Below are positions 9,139 to 17,686 of a DNA stretch of 37,620 bases, in pieces; the stretch's first letter is position 1, and every line of letters starts with the position of its first letter. A program made the position numbers and the translations under genes. The notes beneath the pieces were generated by a model. It had not been told where the DNA came from. It saw only the letters and a list, made by a program, of their open reading frames with translations, and did no database searches. Source of the stretch: Nitrosovibrio sp. Nv4 (GTDB lineage Bacteria > Pseudomonadota > Alphaproteobacteria > Acetobacterales > Acetobacteraceae); the NCBI GenBank assembly GCA_943330455.2, contig CALQHT020000021.1, positions 1-37,620 on the forward strand, read 5' to 3'.

Positions 9139-10506
9139 CTACTCCGCCGCCTTCGCCACGCCCGAGACCCGGGTCCGGGTGCGCAGGGTCACGAACTCCT
9201 CCGCCGCGGTCGGATGGATACCGATGGTGCGATCGAAATCGGCCTTGGTGGCGCCCATCACCACGGCGATCGCCAGGCCCTGCAGGATCTCCGGCGCGTC
9301 CTCGCCCACCATATGCACCCCGAGGATCTTCTGGCTGGCCTGATCCACCACCAGCTTCATCATGGTCTTGCGCGTGCGCCCCGACAGGGTGTGGCGCATC
9401 GGGGTGAATTTGGTGACGTAGACATCCACGGGGCCTTCCGCCGCGGCTTCCTCCTCGGTCAGCCCGACGGTGCCCACCGGTGGGGTCGAGAATACGGCCG
9501 AGGGAACATTGCGCAGCGAGACGCCGCGTGGGTTCTTGCCGAACAGCGTATCGGCCAGGGCATGGCCTTCCGCCGTCGCGACCGGGGTCAGGTTGACCCG
9601 GTCGGTGACGTCGCCCATGGCGAAGATATGCGGTTGTGCGGTCCGAAGGTTGTCGTCGACGATCACCGCTCCGGCCGCGTTCGTGGTGACGCCGGCCTGC
9701 TCCAACCCGATCCCGGCGGTAGAGGGTTTGCGTCCGGTCGCGAAGAACACCAGGTCGGCCTCGACTTTCTGGCCTTGCCCGAAGGTCAGTACGCGACCGT
9801 CGCCGGCGGCTTCCAGCTTTTCCGGCTGACAGCCCGGATGCAGGATGACGCCCTGGGTTGCCAACGCCTCCGCCAGGCTTTCCCGAACATCCTGGTCGAA
9901 GCCGCGCAGGGGCAGCTTCTGGCGGTAGATCAGATGCACTTCCGCGCCCAGGGCGCTGAAAATGCCGGCGAATTCCACCGCGATGAAGCCGGAGCCGACG
10001 ATCGCGATGCGCTTCGGCATCCGCTCCAGATAGAACGCGTCGTCGGAGATGATGCCCAACTCGGCCCCCGGGATCGACGGGCGGACCGGATGGCCGCCGG
10101 TGGCGACGACGATCTTCTCGGCCGTGATGCGCTTGCCGCCGACATCGAGCGTGTGGGGGTCGATGAACACCGCCCGGGCGTCGAAAATCGTGGCGCCGGC
10201 GCCGTTCAGCAGGCGGCGGTAGATGCCTTCCAGCCGGGTGATTTCGCGATCCTTGGCGGCGATCAGTTTGGACCAGTCATGCGGGCCCTTCTGGATCGTC
10301 CAACCGAAGCCGGCGGCATCGTCGGCCCAGCCGCCATACTCCCCGGCCTGCACCAGCAGTTTCTTGGGCACGCAGCCGATATTGACGCAGGTGCCGCCCC
10401 AGAACCGTTCCTCGGCCACGCCGACGCGCGCGCCGTGGCCGGCGGAAATGCGGGCACAGCGCACGCCAGCGGAACCGCCGCCGATCACGAACAGGTCGAA
10501 ATCCAT
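9139..10506 (-). CDS. gor: Glutathione-disulfide reductase
   Basis: This cytoplasmic FAD enzyme of 455 residues reduces oxidised glutathione with NADPH. The N-terminal FAD site is VIGGGSAG (residues 7-14), and the redox-active disulfide is Cys40/Cys45 in GGTCVNIGCVPKK. The second Rossmann fold is GSGFIAVEFAG, followed by YRQKLPLRGFD. The two arginines there match those that select NADPH in glutathione reductases, which separates this protein from dihydrolipoamide dehydrogenase. The catalytic His431-Glu436 pair lies in GIHPTAAEE. The ATG at 10506 has AGAAGG upstream; a longer in-frame reading to 10890 is spurious and overlaps the next gene. It is divergent from the small secreted protein gene. 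Confidence 0.93.
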   Translation of the reverse strand: MDFDLFVIGGGSAGVRCARISAGHGARVGVAEERFWGGTCVNIGCVPKKLLVQAGEYGGWADDAAGFGWTIQKGPHDWSKLIAAKDREITRLEGIYRRLLNGAGATIFDARAVFIDPHTLDVGGKRITAEKIVVATGGHPVRPSIPGAELGIISDDAFYLERMPKRIAIVGSGFIAVEFAGIFSALGAEVHLIYRQKLPLRGFDQDVRESLAEALATQGVILHPGCQPEKLEAAGDGRVLTFGQGQKVEADLVFFATGRKPSTAGIGLEQAGVTTNAAGAVIVDDNLRTAQPHIFAMGDVTDRVNLTPVATAEGHALADTLFGKNPRGVSLRNVPSAVFSTPPVGTVGLTEEEAAAEGPVDVYVTKFTPMRHTLSGRTRKTMMKLVVDQASQKILGVHMVGEDAPEILQGLAIAVVMGATKADFDRTIGIHPTAAEEFVTLRTRTRVSGVAKAAE

Positions 10507-10664
10507 GGGTCGCACCTTCTTACTGCATGGAGGGAATGTGTCTTGCCGCCGAGCGGGGGGCAAGGGCGGACCTGGGCACGGGTACATCATCACGCGGATA
10601 TGACGTACGTTGGCCGTCGGCGGGGCGTATAGATAGCACTTGGCCAGTTTTATGGGAGACTGAT

Positions 10665-10952
10665 TTGAACCGCCCCCTTGCCGCGATTGCCTTTGCCGCT
10701 GCCGTCTTCCTGACCATGACCACGGCGCCCGATGCCAATGCCGTCGTCTATTGCCAATATATCGGCATGCCGAAGGGCTGTGTCGCAAAACCTGGGGTTG
10801 TGCTGCGTCCTGTCCCCCGCGCGGCCGTCGTTGGCGCCCCGGGCGTCGGTGCCCCCGGTGTGGGTGCCCCGGGTGTTGGCGTGACCCCACAGGCAGGCGT
10901 CGGTGGCCCCGCCAATCGGGGCGGTCCGGTCAACCGCGCTGGCGTCCGTTAG
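10665..10952 (+). CDS. Small secreted protein with Gly-Val-Gly-Ala-Pro repeats
   Basis: This 95-residue protein starts at TTG 10665, with GGGAGA about 6 nt upstream. Residues 1-26 are a Sec signal peptide (MNRPLAAIAFAAAVFLTMTT...ANA). A short conserved-looking segment, VVYCQYIGMPKGCVAKPGVV, has two cysteines that could form a disulfide. The tail is low complexity, with VGAPG repeated three times and then Gly/Pro/Asn-rich sequence. Similar short signal-peptide proteins with a YC...GC.A.PG core occur in Acetobacteraceae and Rhizobiales to my knowledge, but without assigned function. A periplasmic or surface location is inferred. A degenerate copy of the 104-bp repeat begins at its stop codon. 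Confidence 0.6.
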   Translation: MNRPLAAIAFAAAVFLTMTTAPDANAVVYCQYIGMPKGCVAKPGVVLRPVPRAAVVGAPGVGAPGVGAPGVGVTPQAGVGGPANRGGPVNRAGVR

Positions 10953-11258
10953 AGCGGTTTCACCACGACTGAACTTGGCAGGTCGTTTGGACGGTCTGTC
11001 GTGTCCATCGGTTCTCACCGCCGAGCGTCCGGCGCGGGATAAGAGCGGTTCGGAGCCGGTTTGGGCCGCACCAGACCGTGATTCACGGCTCCCGGCCGGA
11101 GCATTGGACGCAGGCCCGCTCACGATTGGAACGCGTGTTCGTTCCAGGCACCGCCCGCGAACACACCGATGATCCGGGGTGGCCTGGGAAGCGGCGTGTT
11201 TACAATGTTGTGACAATTGCGTGTTACCCTACCGATCCGCACCAACAGGACCGGCGCC
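10953..11258. other. Intergenic region upstream of ppk2 with a repeat fragment
   Basis: The motif AGAGCGGTTTCACC at 10951-10964 is identical to one edge of the 104-bp repeat found at 25860 and 36834, but the rest of that repeat is absent or decayed. A second degenerate AGAGCGG occurs near 11042. A TTTACA about 60 bp before the ppk2 start could be part of its promoter, but no good -10 box follows. No gene is seen. Confidence 0.45.
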
Positions 11259-12275
11259 ATGGCCAAGCCAAACGGACCAACCGACGAGATCATGTCTGTC
11301 AGCGCGACGCGCCCCCCGCCATCGGTCGCTCCGCTCGATCCGGTCGCCTCGCAGCCGCCACCGCCCGAGCCACCCCCGGACGCCGGGCTGGCCCATCTGG
11401 CCGACCTGCGCCACAATCCGGCCGCGATCCGCCGGTTGTTCGAAACCGGCGAGTATCCCTATCAGACCGAAATGCGGACCGCGCCGTATGAGGCGCATCT
11501 GCTCGAACTTCAGCGCGAACTGCTGAAAGCCCAGCGCTGGGTCGAGGAAACTGGCGAACGCATCGTCATCCTGTTCGAAGGCCGCGATGCCGCCGGCAAG
11601 GGCGGCACCATCAAACGTTTCACCGAACACATGAACCCACGTACCGCCCGCGTCGTCGCCCTGCAGAAGCCGACCGAGCGGGAGCGGACGCAATGGTTCT
11701 TCCAACGCTATATCAGCAACCTGCCCTCGGCCGGGGAGATCGTGCTGTTCGACCGGTCCTGGTACAACCGCGCCGGCGTCGAGCGGGTGATGGGGTTCTG
11801 CACCCCGATGGAATACCTGGAATTCATGCGTCAGTGCCCGGAGCTGGAGCGGATGCTGGTGCGATCCGGGGTCAGGCTGTTCAAATACTGGTTCTCGGTC
11901 AGCCAGGATGTCCAGCGCCAACGCTTCGAGGAACGCGAGGCCGATCCGTTGAAGCAGTGGAAGCTGTCGCCGATCGATCGCGCGTCCCTGGGCAAATGGG
12001 ACGAATATACCGAGGCGAAGGAGGCGATGTTCTTCCACACCGACACCGCGGATGCGCCCTGGACCATCGTCAAGGCCGACGACAAGAAGCGCGCTCGCCT
12101 GAACTGCCTGCAGCATTTCCTGTCCATCCTGCCCTATCCGGGCAAGGACAAGCACATCATTCATGGGCCAGCCCCCCTGATCGTGGGCTCGTCCGCGCAT
12201 GTGATCGGCACCGACATGCAAATCATCACCAAGACCGTGCATCCCGCGCGCAAGCATGGCAGGGTGGCGCTCTGA
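11259..12275 (+). CDS. ppk2: Polyphosphate kinase 2 (PPK2 family)
   Basis: This cytoplasmic kinase of 338 residues transfers phosphate between polyphosphate and a nucleoside diphosphate. Walker A is GRDAAGKGG (residues 108-116), followed by the family motif NPRTARVVALQKPTERERTQ. The Walker B/lid region is FDRSWYNRAGVERVMGF (about residues 164-180), and SPIDRASLGKWDEYTEAKE follows. The single-domain architecture and length fit class I PPK2 enzymes. The first 45 residues are proline-rich and probably disordered. The ATG at 11259 has AGGA about 9 nt upstream; a TTG 42 bp earlier is possible but has no better site. The following flavoprotein gene starts 19 bp after the stop, suggesting co-transcription. 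Confidence 0.92.
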   Translation: MAKPNGPTDEIMSVSATRPPPSVAPLDPVASQPPPPEPPPDAGLAHLADLRHNPAAIRRLFETGEYPYQTEMRTAPYEAHLLELQRELLKAQRWVEETGERIVILFEGRDAAGKGGTIKRFTEHMNPRTARVVALQKPTERERTQWFFQRYISNLPSAGEIVLFDRSWYNRAGVERVMGFCTPMEYLEFMRQCPELERMLVRSGVRLFKYWFSVSQDVQRQRFEEREADPLKQWKLSPIDRASLGKWDEYTEAKEAMFFHTDTADAPWTIVKADDKKRARLNCLQHFLSILPYPGKDKHIIHGPAPLIVGSSAHVIGTDMQIITKTVHPARKHGRVAL

Positions 12276-12294
12276 GCAAGGGGAAACACACATC

Positions 12295-12936
12295 ATGGAC
12301 GGCCCCATGGACCAAGCAACCGCCGACCACCTGATCCGCGACGAGGCGACCCTGGAGGCGCTGTACGGCACGCCATCCGCCGGTGCCATCGCCAAGGAGA
12401 TCGATTACATCCACCCGCATTACCGGGCGATGATCGAGGCATCCCCATTCATGGTGCTGGCGACCAGCGGCCCGGACGGATTGGATGCCTCCCCGCGCGG
12501 CGATCCCGCCGGGTTCGTGCACGTGCTCGATGAGCGGACGGTGGCGATTCCCGACCGACGGGGGAACAACCGCGCCGACAGCCTGCGCAACATTATCCGC
12601 GATCCGCGCGTGGCCTTGCTGTTCCTGATCCCCGGCGTGGGCGAGACCTTGCGCATCAACGGCCAGGCCCGGATCAGCGTTGCGCCCGACCTGCTGGCTC
12701 GGTTTGAATTCCGCGGCACCCTGCCCCGGTCGGTGATCCTGGTGGAAGCGGATCGGGTGTATTTCCAATGCCCGAAAGCCCTGGTCCGGTCGGAATTGTG
12801 GAACCCGGAGAAGCATCTGAGCCGGAAGACGCTGCCGAGCACGGGGACGATTCTGGCGGATATCACGGATGGAAAGGTGGGTGGGGAGCAATACGACCGG
12901 GAGTATCCGGAGCGGTTGCGCACCACGATTTACTGA
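12295..12936 (+). CDS. Pyridoxamine 5'-phosphate oxidase-family FMN-binding protein
   Basis: This 213-residue split-barrel flavoprotein resembles the MSMEG_1061-type branch of the PPOX family. Motifs include FMVLATSGPDGLDASPRGDPAGF (about residues 49-71), VAIPDRRGNNRADSLRNI and LFLIPGVGETLRINGQA. The C-terminal part, VYFQCPKALVRSELW, is typical of this branch. Family members bind FMN or F420; the substrate is unknown. The ATG at 12295 follows an AAGGGG stretch; an in-frame ATG at 12307 is an alternative. It sits between ppk2 and a flavin-dependent monooxygenase gene, so a role around FMN chemistry is plausible but unproven. Confidence 0.85.
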   Translation: MDGPMDQATADHLIRDEATLEALYGTPSAGAIAKEIDYIHPHYRAMIEASPFMVLATSGPDGLDASPRGDPAGFVHVLDERTVAIPDRRGNNRADSLRNIIRDPRVALLFLIPGVGETLRINGQARISVAPDLLARFEFRGTLPRSVILVEADRVYFQCPKALVRSELWNPEKHLSRKTLPSTGTILADITDGKVGGEQYDREYPERLRTTIY

Positions 12937-12947
12937 GGGGCAGACGA

Positions 12948-12969
12948 GCGTCGGTCGTTGCGCCGACGC
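12948..12969. terminator. Small hairpin after the PPOX gene
   Basis: GCGTCGG (12948-12954) pairs with CCGACGC (12963-12969) around an 8-nt loop, just after the stop codon at 12936. No T-run follows. It may be a weak terminator or an mRNA 3'-end stabiliser; the gap to the next gene is 111 bp, so the monooxygenase gene may have its own promoter. Confidence 0.35.
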
Positions 12970-13047
12970 TTCCCCCCAACCCCGCCACCCTTCACGCCTC
13001 CCCCATCCCCCTGTAGTCTCCGGCGAACGGCCGAAGGCCGAGGGACG

Positions 13048-14421
13048 ATGGAGAGAACGATGCGGCAAATGACCCTGGTGGGCTTCCTGCAGGCCCAGAA
13101 TTGCACCAATTTCGTGGGATCCTGGCGCCACCCGGAAGCAGCCCAGGATTTCACCAGCGCGGAATATTACCGCCGCATCGGGCGAGCACTGGAAGCCGGC
13201 AAGTTCCACCTCGGCTTCTTCGACGATCGCCTGGCGATGCCCGACCTGTTCGGCGGCGACCACGGTCCCACCGTCGCCAATGGTATCCGCTGCGTGAAGA
13301 TGGACCCCGTCACCATCCTGACCGTAATGGGCATGGCGACCGAGAAACTGGGTCTCGGCTCCACCTTCTCCACCACCTATTTTGAGCCATTCCAGATCGC
13401 GCGCATCTTCGCCACGCTCGACCTGATGACCGAGGGCCGCGTGGCCTGGAACGTCGTCACCTCCATGAACGACGGCGAGGCCCGCAACATGGGCCAGGAG
13501 TCTCACAAGGACCACGACCGCCGCTACGACCGTGCCGACGAGTTGATGGAAGTCGTCATGGGCCACTGGGGCACGTGGGAGGACGGGTCCATCGTCGCCG
13601 ACAAGGAAACCGGCCTGTTCGCCCATCCCGACAAGGTCCACCGCCTGGATCATCGGGGCGAGTTCTTCTACTCCCGCGGGCCGTTCACCGTTCCCCGGTC
13701 CAAACAGGGCCATCCCGTCATCATCCAGGCCGGCCAAAGCGGACGCGGCAAGAAATTCGCCGCCCGCTGGTCCGAATGCGTGTTCGTGAACTATCACGGG
13801 CTGGAGCAGGCTCGCCGCGACTACGCCGAGTTCAAGACCATGGTCGCCGCTGTCGATCGCGACCCGGAGAAAGTCTTCGTCTGTGCTGGAGTCTACCCGA
13901 TCGTGGCGGAAACCCGCGCCGAAGCGGAGGACAAGGTCGCCCTGATCGACAGTCTGCCCAAGGAAATCGACAGCCTGGCGCTGCTGTCCGAAGTGCTGAA
14001 CTTCGATTTCGCCAAGCAGCCGATCGACAAACCCTTCACGCAAGAAGAAATCGACAGTTGGACCGGCGTGCAAGGCATGCGCGACCGCATCCGTCGGGAG
14101 CTCGGCAATCGCCCGCCCACCCCGCGCGATTTCATCAACATCACCCATCGCGGCACGTTCCACGACCACCCCCGCTTCGTCGGCAGCGTGAAAGACGTCG
14201 CCGATGGGATGGAGGAATGGTTCGCCACCCGCGCCTGCGACGGTTTCGTCGTCGCCGCCGGATATGTGCCCGGTGGATATGAGGAATTCAGCACCATGGT
14301 CGTGCCCGAACTGCAACGGCGCGGCCTGATGCACAAGGACTATGCCGGCACCACGCTACGCGAGAATCTGGGCCTGGAACGGCCCGATGCCGGGTCCTGG
14401 AAGAAATGGCACCACGGCTGA
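13048..14421 (+). CDS. FMN-dependent luciferase-like monooxygenase (NtaA/SnaA/DszA type)
   Basis: This 457-residue protein belongs to the bacterial luciferase-like TIM-barrel family in its long nitrilotriacetate/dibenzothiophene-sulfone monooxygenase branch. Recognisable parts are EAGKFHLGFFDDRLAMPDLF near residue 50, EKLGLGSTFSTTYFEPF, EGRVAWNVVTS and HPVIIQAGQSGRGKKFAAR (about residue 225). Such enzymes use FMNH2 supplied by a separate reductase to oxidise organic substrates. No flavin reductase gene is adjacent, so the partner is elsewhere or is the upstream PPOX-type protein (inference). The ATG at 13048 has GAGG 4 nt upstream; ATG 13060, preceded by GGAGAG, would be four residues shorter. 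The GST gene follows after 22 bp. Confidence 0.88.
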   Translation: MERTMRQMTLVGFLQAQNCTNFVGSWRHPEAAQDFTSAEYYRRIGRALEAGKFHLGFFDDRLAMPDLFGGDHGPTVANGIRCVKMDPVTILTVMGMATEKLGLGSTFSTTYFEPFQIARIFATLDLMTEGRVAWNVVTSMNDGEARNMGQESHKDHDRRYDRADELMEVVMGHWGTWEDGSIVADKETGLFAHPDKVHRLDHRGEFFYSRGPFTVPRSKQGHPVIIQAGQSGRGKKFAARWSECVFVNYHGLEQARRDYAEFKTMVAAVDRDPEKVFVCAGVYPIVAETRAEAEDKVALIDSLPKEIDSLALLSEVLNFDFAKQPIDKPFTQEEIDSWTGVQGMRDRIRRELGNRPPTPRDFINITHRGTFHDHPRFVGSVKDVADGMEEWFATRACDGFVVAAGYVPGGYEEFSTMVVPELQRRGLMHKDYAGTTLRENLGLERPDAGSWKKWHHG

Positions 14422-14443
14422 TCACCAAAACGGAGTATGATCC

Positions 14444-15058
14444 ATGAAGCTCTACTACGCCCCCGGCGCTTGCTCGATCGGCATCCATGTGGTGCTGGAA
14501 GAAATCGGCAAGCCGTATGATGCGGAAGTCGTGAACCTGCGGGAGGGCGCGCAGCACAAACCCGACTTCACCGCGGTAAACCCCAAGTCGAAAGTGCCGA
14601 CCCTGAAGCGCGACGATGGCTCGGTGCAGACGGAATATCCCGCCATCGCCTACTGGCTGGCCCGCACCAACCCGTATTCCAACCTGCTGCCGGACAATCT
14701 GGACCTGCAGGCGCGCGCCCTGGAACTGATCGACTACTGCGTCGCCACGATCCACATGCAGGGTTTCTCGCGGCTGTTCCGCGCCTCCAATTTTACGCCC
14801 AACGTGGCGGACGAGGATGCCGTGAAGGCCCGCGGCAAGGAGCTTGTGGAAAAAGGCTTTGCCAATCTGGACAAGGCACTGGAAGGCAAGGATTACGCGG
14901 TAGGGGCCTACTCGATCGCCGATTCCGCGCTGTTCTACGTCGAATTCTGGGCCGGTCGCGTCGGCATCACCCTGCCGCCGAACTGCGCCGCGCATCTGGA
15001 GCGGATGAAAGCCCGCCCGGCCGTGCAGCGCGTGCTGCAACAGGAAGGCCTCGCCTGA
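14444..15058 (+). CDS. Glutathione S-transferase, beta-class-like
   Basis: This 204-residue cytoplasmic enzyme has an N-terminal thioredoxin-like domain starting MKLYYAPGACSIGIHVVLEE. Cys10 sits where bacterial beta-class transferases have their catalytic cysteine. VNPKSKVPTL with the cis-proline (about residues 46-55) and the glutathione-binding QTEYPAIAYWLA follow, then an all-helical C-terminal domain with YSIADSALFYVEFW. It would conjugate or remove electrophiles using glutathione. Its position 22 bp after the monooxygenase gene suggests the pair handles an organic or xenobiotic compound; that is inference. The glutathione reductase gene 4 kb away belongs to the same cofactor economy but is not in this operon. 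Confidence 0.92.
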   Translation: MKLYYAPGACSIGIHVVLEEIGKPYDAEVVNLREGAQHKPDFTAVNPKSKVPTLKRDDGSVQTEYPAIAYWLARTNPYSNLLPDNLDLQARALELIDYCVATIHMQGFSRLFRASNFTPNVADEDAVKARGKELVEKGFANLDKALEGKDYAVGAYSIADSALFYVEFWAGRVGITLPPNCAAHLERMKARPAVQRVLQQEGLA

Positions 15059-15062
15059 TCGC

Positions 15063-15671
15063 ATGGCAGATCCGCTAACAGGCGCCGGCGCCACCCTGCG
15101 GCCGGCTTCGTTCTGGTATCTGCGCCATGGCGAGACCGACTGGAACGCGCGCGGCATCTCGCAAGGGAATGTCGATATCCCGCTGAACGCGACCGGGCTT
15201 GAACAGGCCCGGATCGCGGGCGGGCGGCTGCGCGATCGAGGCATCACCACGATCCTGGCATCGCCCCTGTCGCGCGCACGGGTGACGGCGGAAATCGTGG
15301 GCGAGCAACTCGGGTTGCCGGTCGCCATCGACGAAGGCCTGCGCGAAGTCGGGTTCGGCGTGCAGGAAGGCCAGCCGATGTCGGACTGGTTCGCCGATTG
15401 GATCGCCGGCCACCGGACGCCGGAGGGTGCGGAATCCTTCGCCACCCTCCGTCACCGGACCGTCGCCGCCATCAACCGCGCCACAACCCGCCCGCCGATC
15501 GTGCTGGTGGTGGCACACGGCGCGGTGTTCCGCGCCCTGCGTACCGCGATGGGCATCGAGGCGAATATCCGAACCCGCAATGCGGTGCCCATCTGGTGTG
15601 CGCCGTCGGCGGATACGGGGGCCGGATGGGCGCTGGAGTATCATGACGTGCCGGCCGTGGATCAGACCTAG
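15063..15671 (+). CDS. Histidine phosphatase family protein
   Basis: This 202-residue protein of the phosphoglycerate-mutase-like superfamily has the catalytic motif YLRHGETDWNARG, with His22 as the likely phospho-acceptor. ASPLSRARVTAEI follows in the middle, GLREVGFGVQEGQ carries the acid residue, and VVAHGAVFRAL supplies the second catalytic histidine. The substrate cannot be predicted; members act on sugar phosphates, nucleotides or cofactor intermediates. It follows the GST stop codon by only 4 bp and is therefore probably co-transcribed and the last gene of the run. Confidence 0.9.
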   Translation: MADPLTGAGATLRPASFWYLRHGETDWNARGISQGNVDIPLNATGLEQARIAGGRLRDRGITTILASPLSRARVTAEIVGEQLGLPVAIDEGLREVGFGVQEGQPMSDWFADWIAGHRTPEGAESFATLRHRTVAAINRATTRPPIVLVVAHGAVFRALRTAMGIEANIRTRNAVPIWCAPSADTGAGWALEYHDVPAVDQT

Positions 15672-16654
15672 CCGGTACGTGTCTCCCATAAGACCACCAG
15701 CGTCCGGGTTCGTCCGATCGACCTGCCGCCGAGACAGAGTGCGTATCGATAATTGCCAAACCGTCGGGCGGCTCGGCACCCCAACACCGGTGCACACGCT
15801 GCGTCGCGGGCTCGATTCAGACGCATGCGGTTGGTTTTTGCGCGGGTGAGAGGTCATGACCGAGCCTATATATTCACGTTATGTTCTAGAATGACGGGAT
15901 GTCCGGTGGCAAGGAAATTCGCATTCGGGCGGAATCGCTGCATGAAGACCGTGCCGTAACGCCTTGATCGGACGTTGTTTGTAGAAATACTGTGCAGTCG
16001 GTTAACACACGAGTCTTTGTTTTGAGACCACGTGGGCGGATGCCTGTCGCGGCCCTCGCGAATCTTCATATACGACATCAGGATCGTCCGCCTACTGACT
16101 GACAGGACACGGCGATTCAGGTCGTTTTGAGAGTTTACTTTAAGATCGGCGGCCGACCCTGTTCATTACGAAATGCCGCGGGAAACCCGGGTTTCCGTTG
16201 CGAACCCATGCGGGATTCGGGGGTATTTGTTCCGCTTCCCGGCGGTTAACCTGCCGCTCGGGACCGCTCAAAAAATCATCAACAACAGCCTATTTCATAG
16301 GCCACCGTTTCCGACCTACCCGTTTTCGGGCACAACGCGAGATTGAGCGTCCGTACACCTGTTGCAGCGGTCATTCTTAAGAGTCTCGGCCCTGGTCCGA
16401 TCGTGGCATCCCCGCATTGCACTCCGAGCCCGCGCCCATGATCCCTGCACTGCTCGGTTCGCTCCCGATCAATCCGGTTGGGTGGGCGGCCTAGGTCTGG
16501 ACGGGGCGACCGGGCTTGGCGTGCCCCATTGCCTCGACCGGGAACGCCATAAGCCCGGGGGTCGCAAGGCTGGATCTGGTCTGATCGACGGTGGGCATCG
16601 GGCTTAGGCGGGCCGGCCGCCGTGGCCGGTTGGTAGACGGCCCGCCGGGCGACG
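15672..16654. other. Long intergenic region (about 1 kb) without a convincing gene
   Basis: This is the largest gap in the window, lying between two convergent genes. Its middle (about 15860-16350) is visibly richer in A and T than its surroundings. Short open frames on both strands lack ribosome-binding sites and have unusual composition. It holds a perfect 16-bp palindrome at 16181-16196. I found no tRNA-like cloverleaf, no CRISPR-like repeats and no recognisable transposase remnant. Decayed foreign DNA or an unrecognised small RNA are both possible. Confidence 0.5.
16181..16196. repeat. Perfect 16-bp palindrome GGAAACCCGGGTTTCC
   Basis: The 16 bases read the same on both strands, and the symmetry does not extend outward. 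Such a site could bind a dimeric regulator or be a chance palindrome. No gene start lies close to it on either strand. Confidence 0.5.
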
Positions 16655-17686
16655 CTACGCCGCCACCCTGTCGGAGTCCTTGCGATCCGTTACCGAACGC
16701 CGAGCGGCTGCCCGCGCCGCTGCTACCGCCGTGCCGGTTACAACCAACGGTGCTCGACCTTGCGCATCGCGGATCGCGTTTGCATCCAATCCCGATCCAA
16801 ACGACGCGAACAGCCTCACCGCGCTCGGGCCGTTGGAGAAACTATTCCGATCACCGGCATCCAGATAGGATTCGGTCGGCAGTCCTTCGGCCAGGACGAT
16901 GTCATGGCTGGTCAGTTCGACGTGGTAATAGGTGACTTCGTCGACCTGAACACGGGCAATCGTGTCGCCGTTGATCAGATGTTTCACCGGGATCAACACA
17001 TCATCGAAATACACCGCATGATCCGGTGACAGAAACAGCGCTCGGCTTGGCAGTCCAGGGCCGAACGTGTCGGATTCGATACGGACTGGCCAGACCGACA
17101 GCGGGGTCGGGTGACGCAGGCAATCGACATGGCGATAGCCGATCCAAACGACCTCCTTCGTCGCGGCACCGAACGCCACACGCACCTTGTCGCCAACCCG
17201 CAGGTCTTCCACCGCGCGATCGCCGGTGTCGGTGGCGATCCTTGTGCCCAATGCGAAACAAGGGGCGGTAAGATCGGTGGAAATGGTGGTGCTGGCAGAG
17301 CCGGTATTGACGATGAAATCGTCGAGGGTGAGTTCGCCAAGAACCGTGATGTTGAAGGTCTGCCCACCGGACAACTGCATTGTCAGATGGTGGTCCGTGT
17401 AGGCAATTGCCGTGGCGGGCATATCGAGCACGATCCGGCCGGCCTGGGTCAGACCCGTAATCGTGCCGCCAAACAGGAAGCCCGACTCAAGCTCCAGCAC
17501 GCCGGCGCCATCGAATGCGATTGTCTGGCCGGCACCGGAGCCCGCGTGAAAGTCGACGGTGCCGCTGTTGCGCAGGACGACGTCACCGCTTCCCTGAACC
17601 AACGAAGCGACGTCGATGGAGCCGCCATTGGCGATCATCGTCCCGTCATTGGTGAAGGCCGTGCCCCCCTGTGATCGTAAGGCCAC
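16655..17686 (-). pseudogene. Hint_2 domain protein, C-terminal part of a frameshifted gene
   Basis: This is the second half of a gene whose first half is 17646-18728. It continues the beta-repeat region (GTVDFHAGSGAGQTIAFDGAG, LESGFLFGGTITGL) and then enters a Hint domain. Cys143 in APCFALGTRIATDTG is the block-A nucleophile, SPDHAV gives the block-B histidine, and HVELTSHDIVLAEG is the terminal block. Hint domains rearrange or cleave the peptide bond at this cysteine. Hint_2 proteins of this layout are frequent in Acetobacteraceae and are probably exported. The frame opens at a GTG with no ribosome-binding site, and the run of six G (minus strand) at 17664-17669 would restore the upstream frame if it had five. 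Confidence 0.8.

Noticed and set aside
9049-10632. A 527-codon plus-strand open frame
   Set aside because: It runs antisense to the glutathione reductase gene, whose cofactor and active-site motifs are complete.
10826-10900. Tandem repeats as a possible CRISPR or satellite array
   Set aside because: The repeat units are codons for Val-Gly-Ala-Pro-Gly inside a small secreted protein and have no spacers.
12226-14334. A 702-codon minus-strand open frame
   Set aside because: It is antisense to the PPOX and monooxygenase genes and has shadow composition rich in His, Asp and Gln.
15866-16078. A 70-codon minus-strand frame in the long intergenic region
   Set aside because: No ribosome-binding site, no recognisable family, odd composition; not enough to call a gene.
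15672-16654. Search for tRNA genes or a prophage attachment site
   Set aside because: No T-loop-like GGTTCGAATCC sequence or cloverleaf could be found, and no integrase gene is present in the window.
17646-17686. Programmed ribosomal frameshift in the Hint gene
   Set aside because: I see no supporting stimulatory structure or Shine-Dalgarno-like element arranged for a shift; a changed homopolymer length explains the break more simply.
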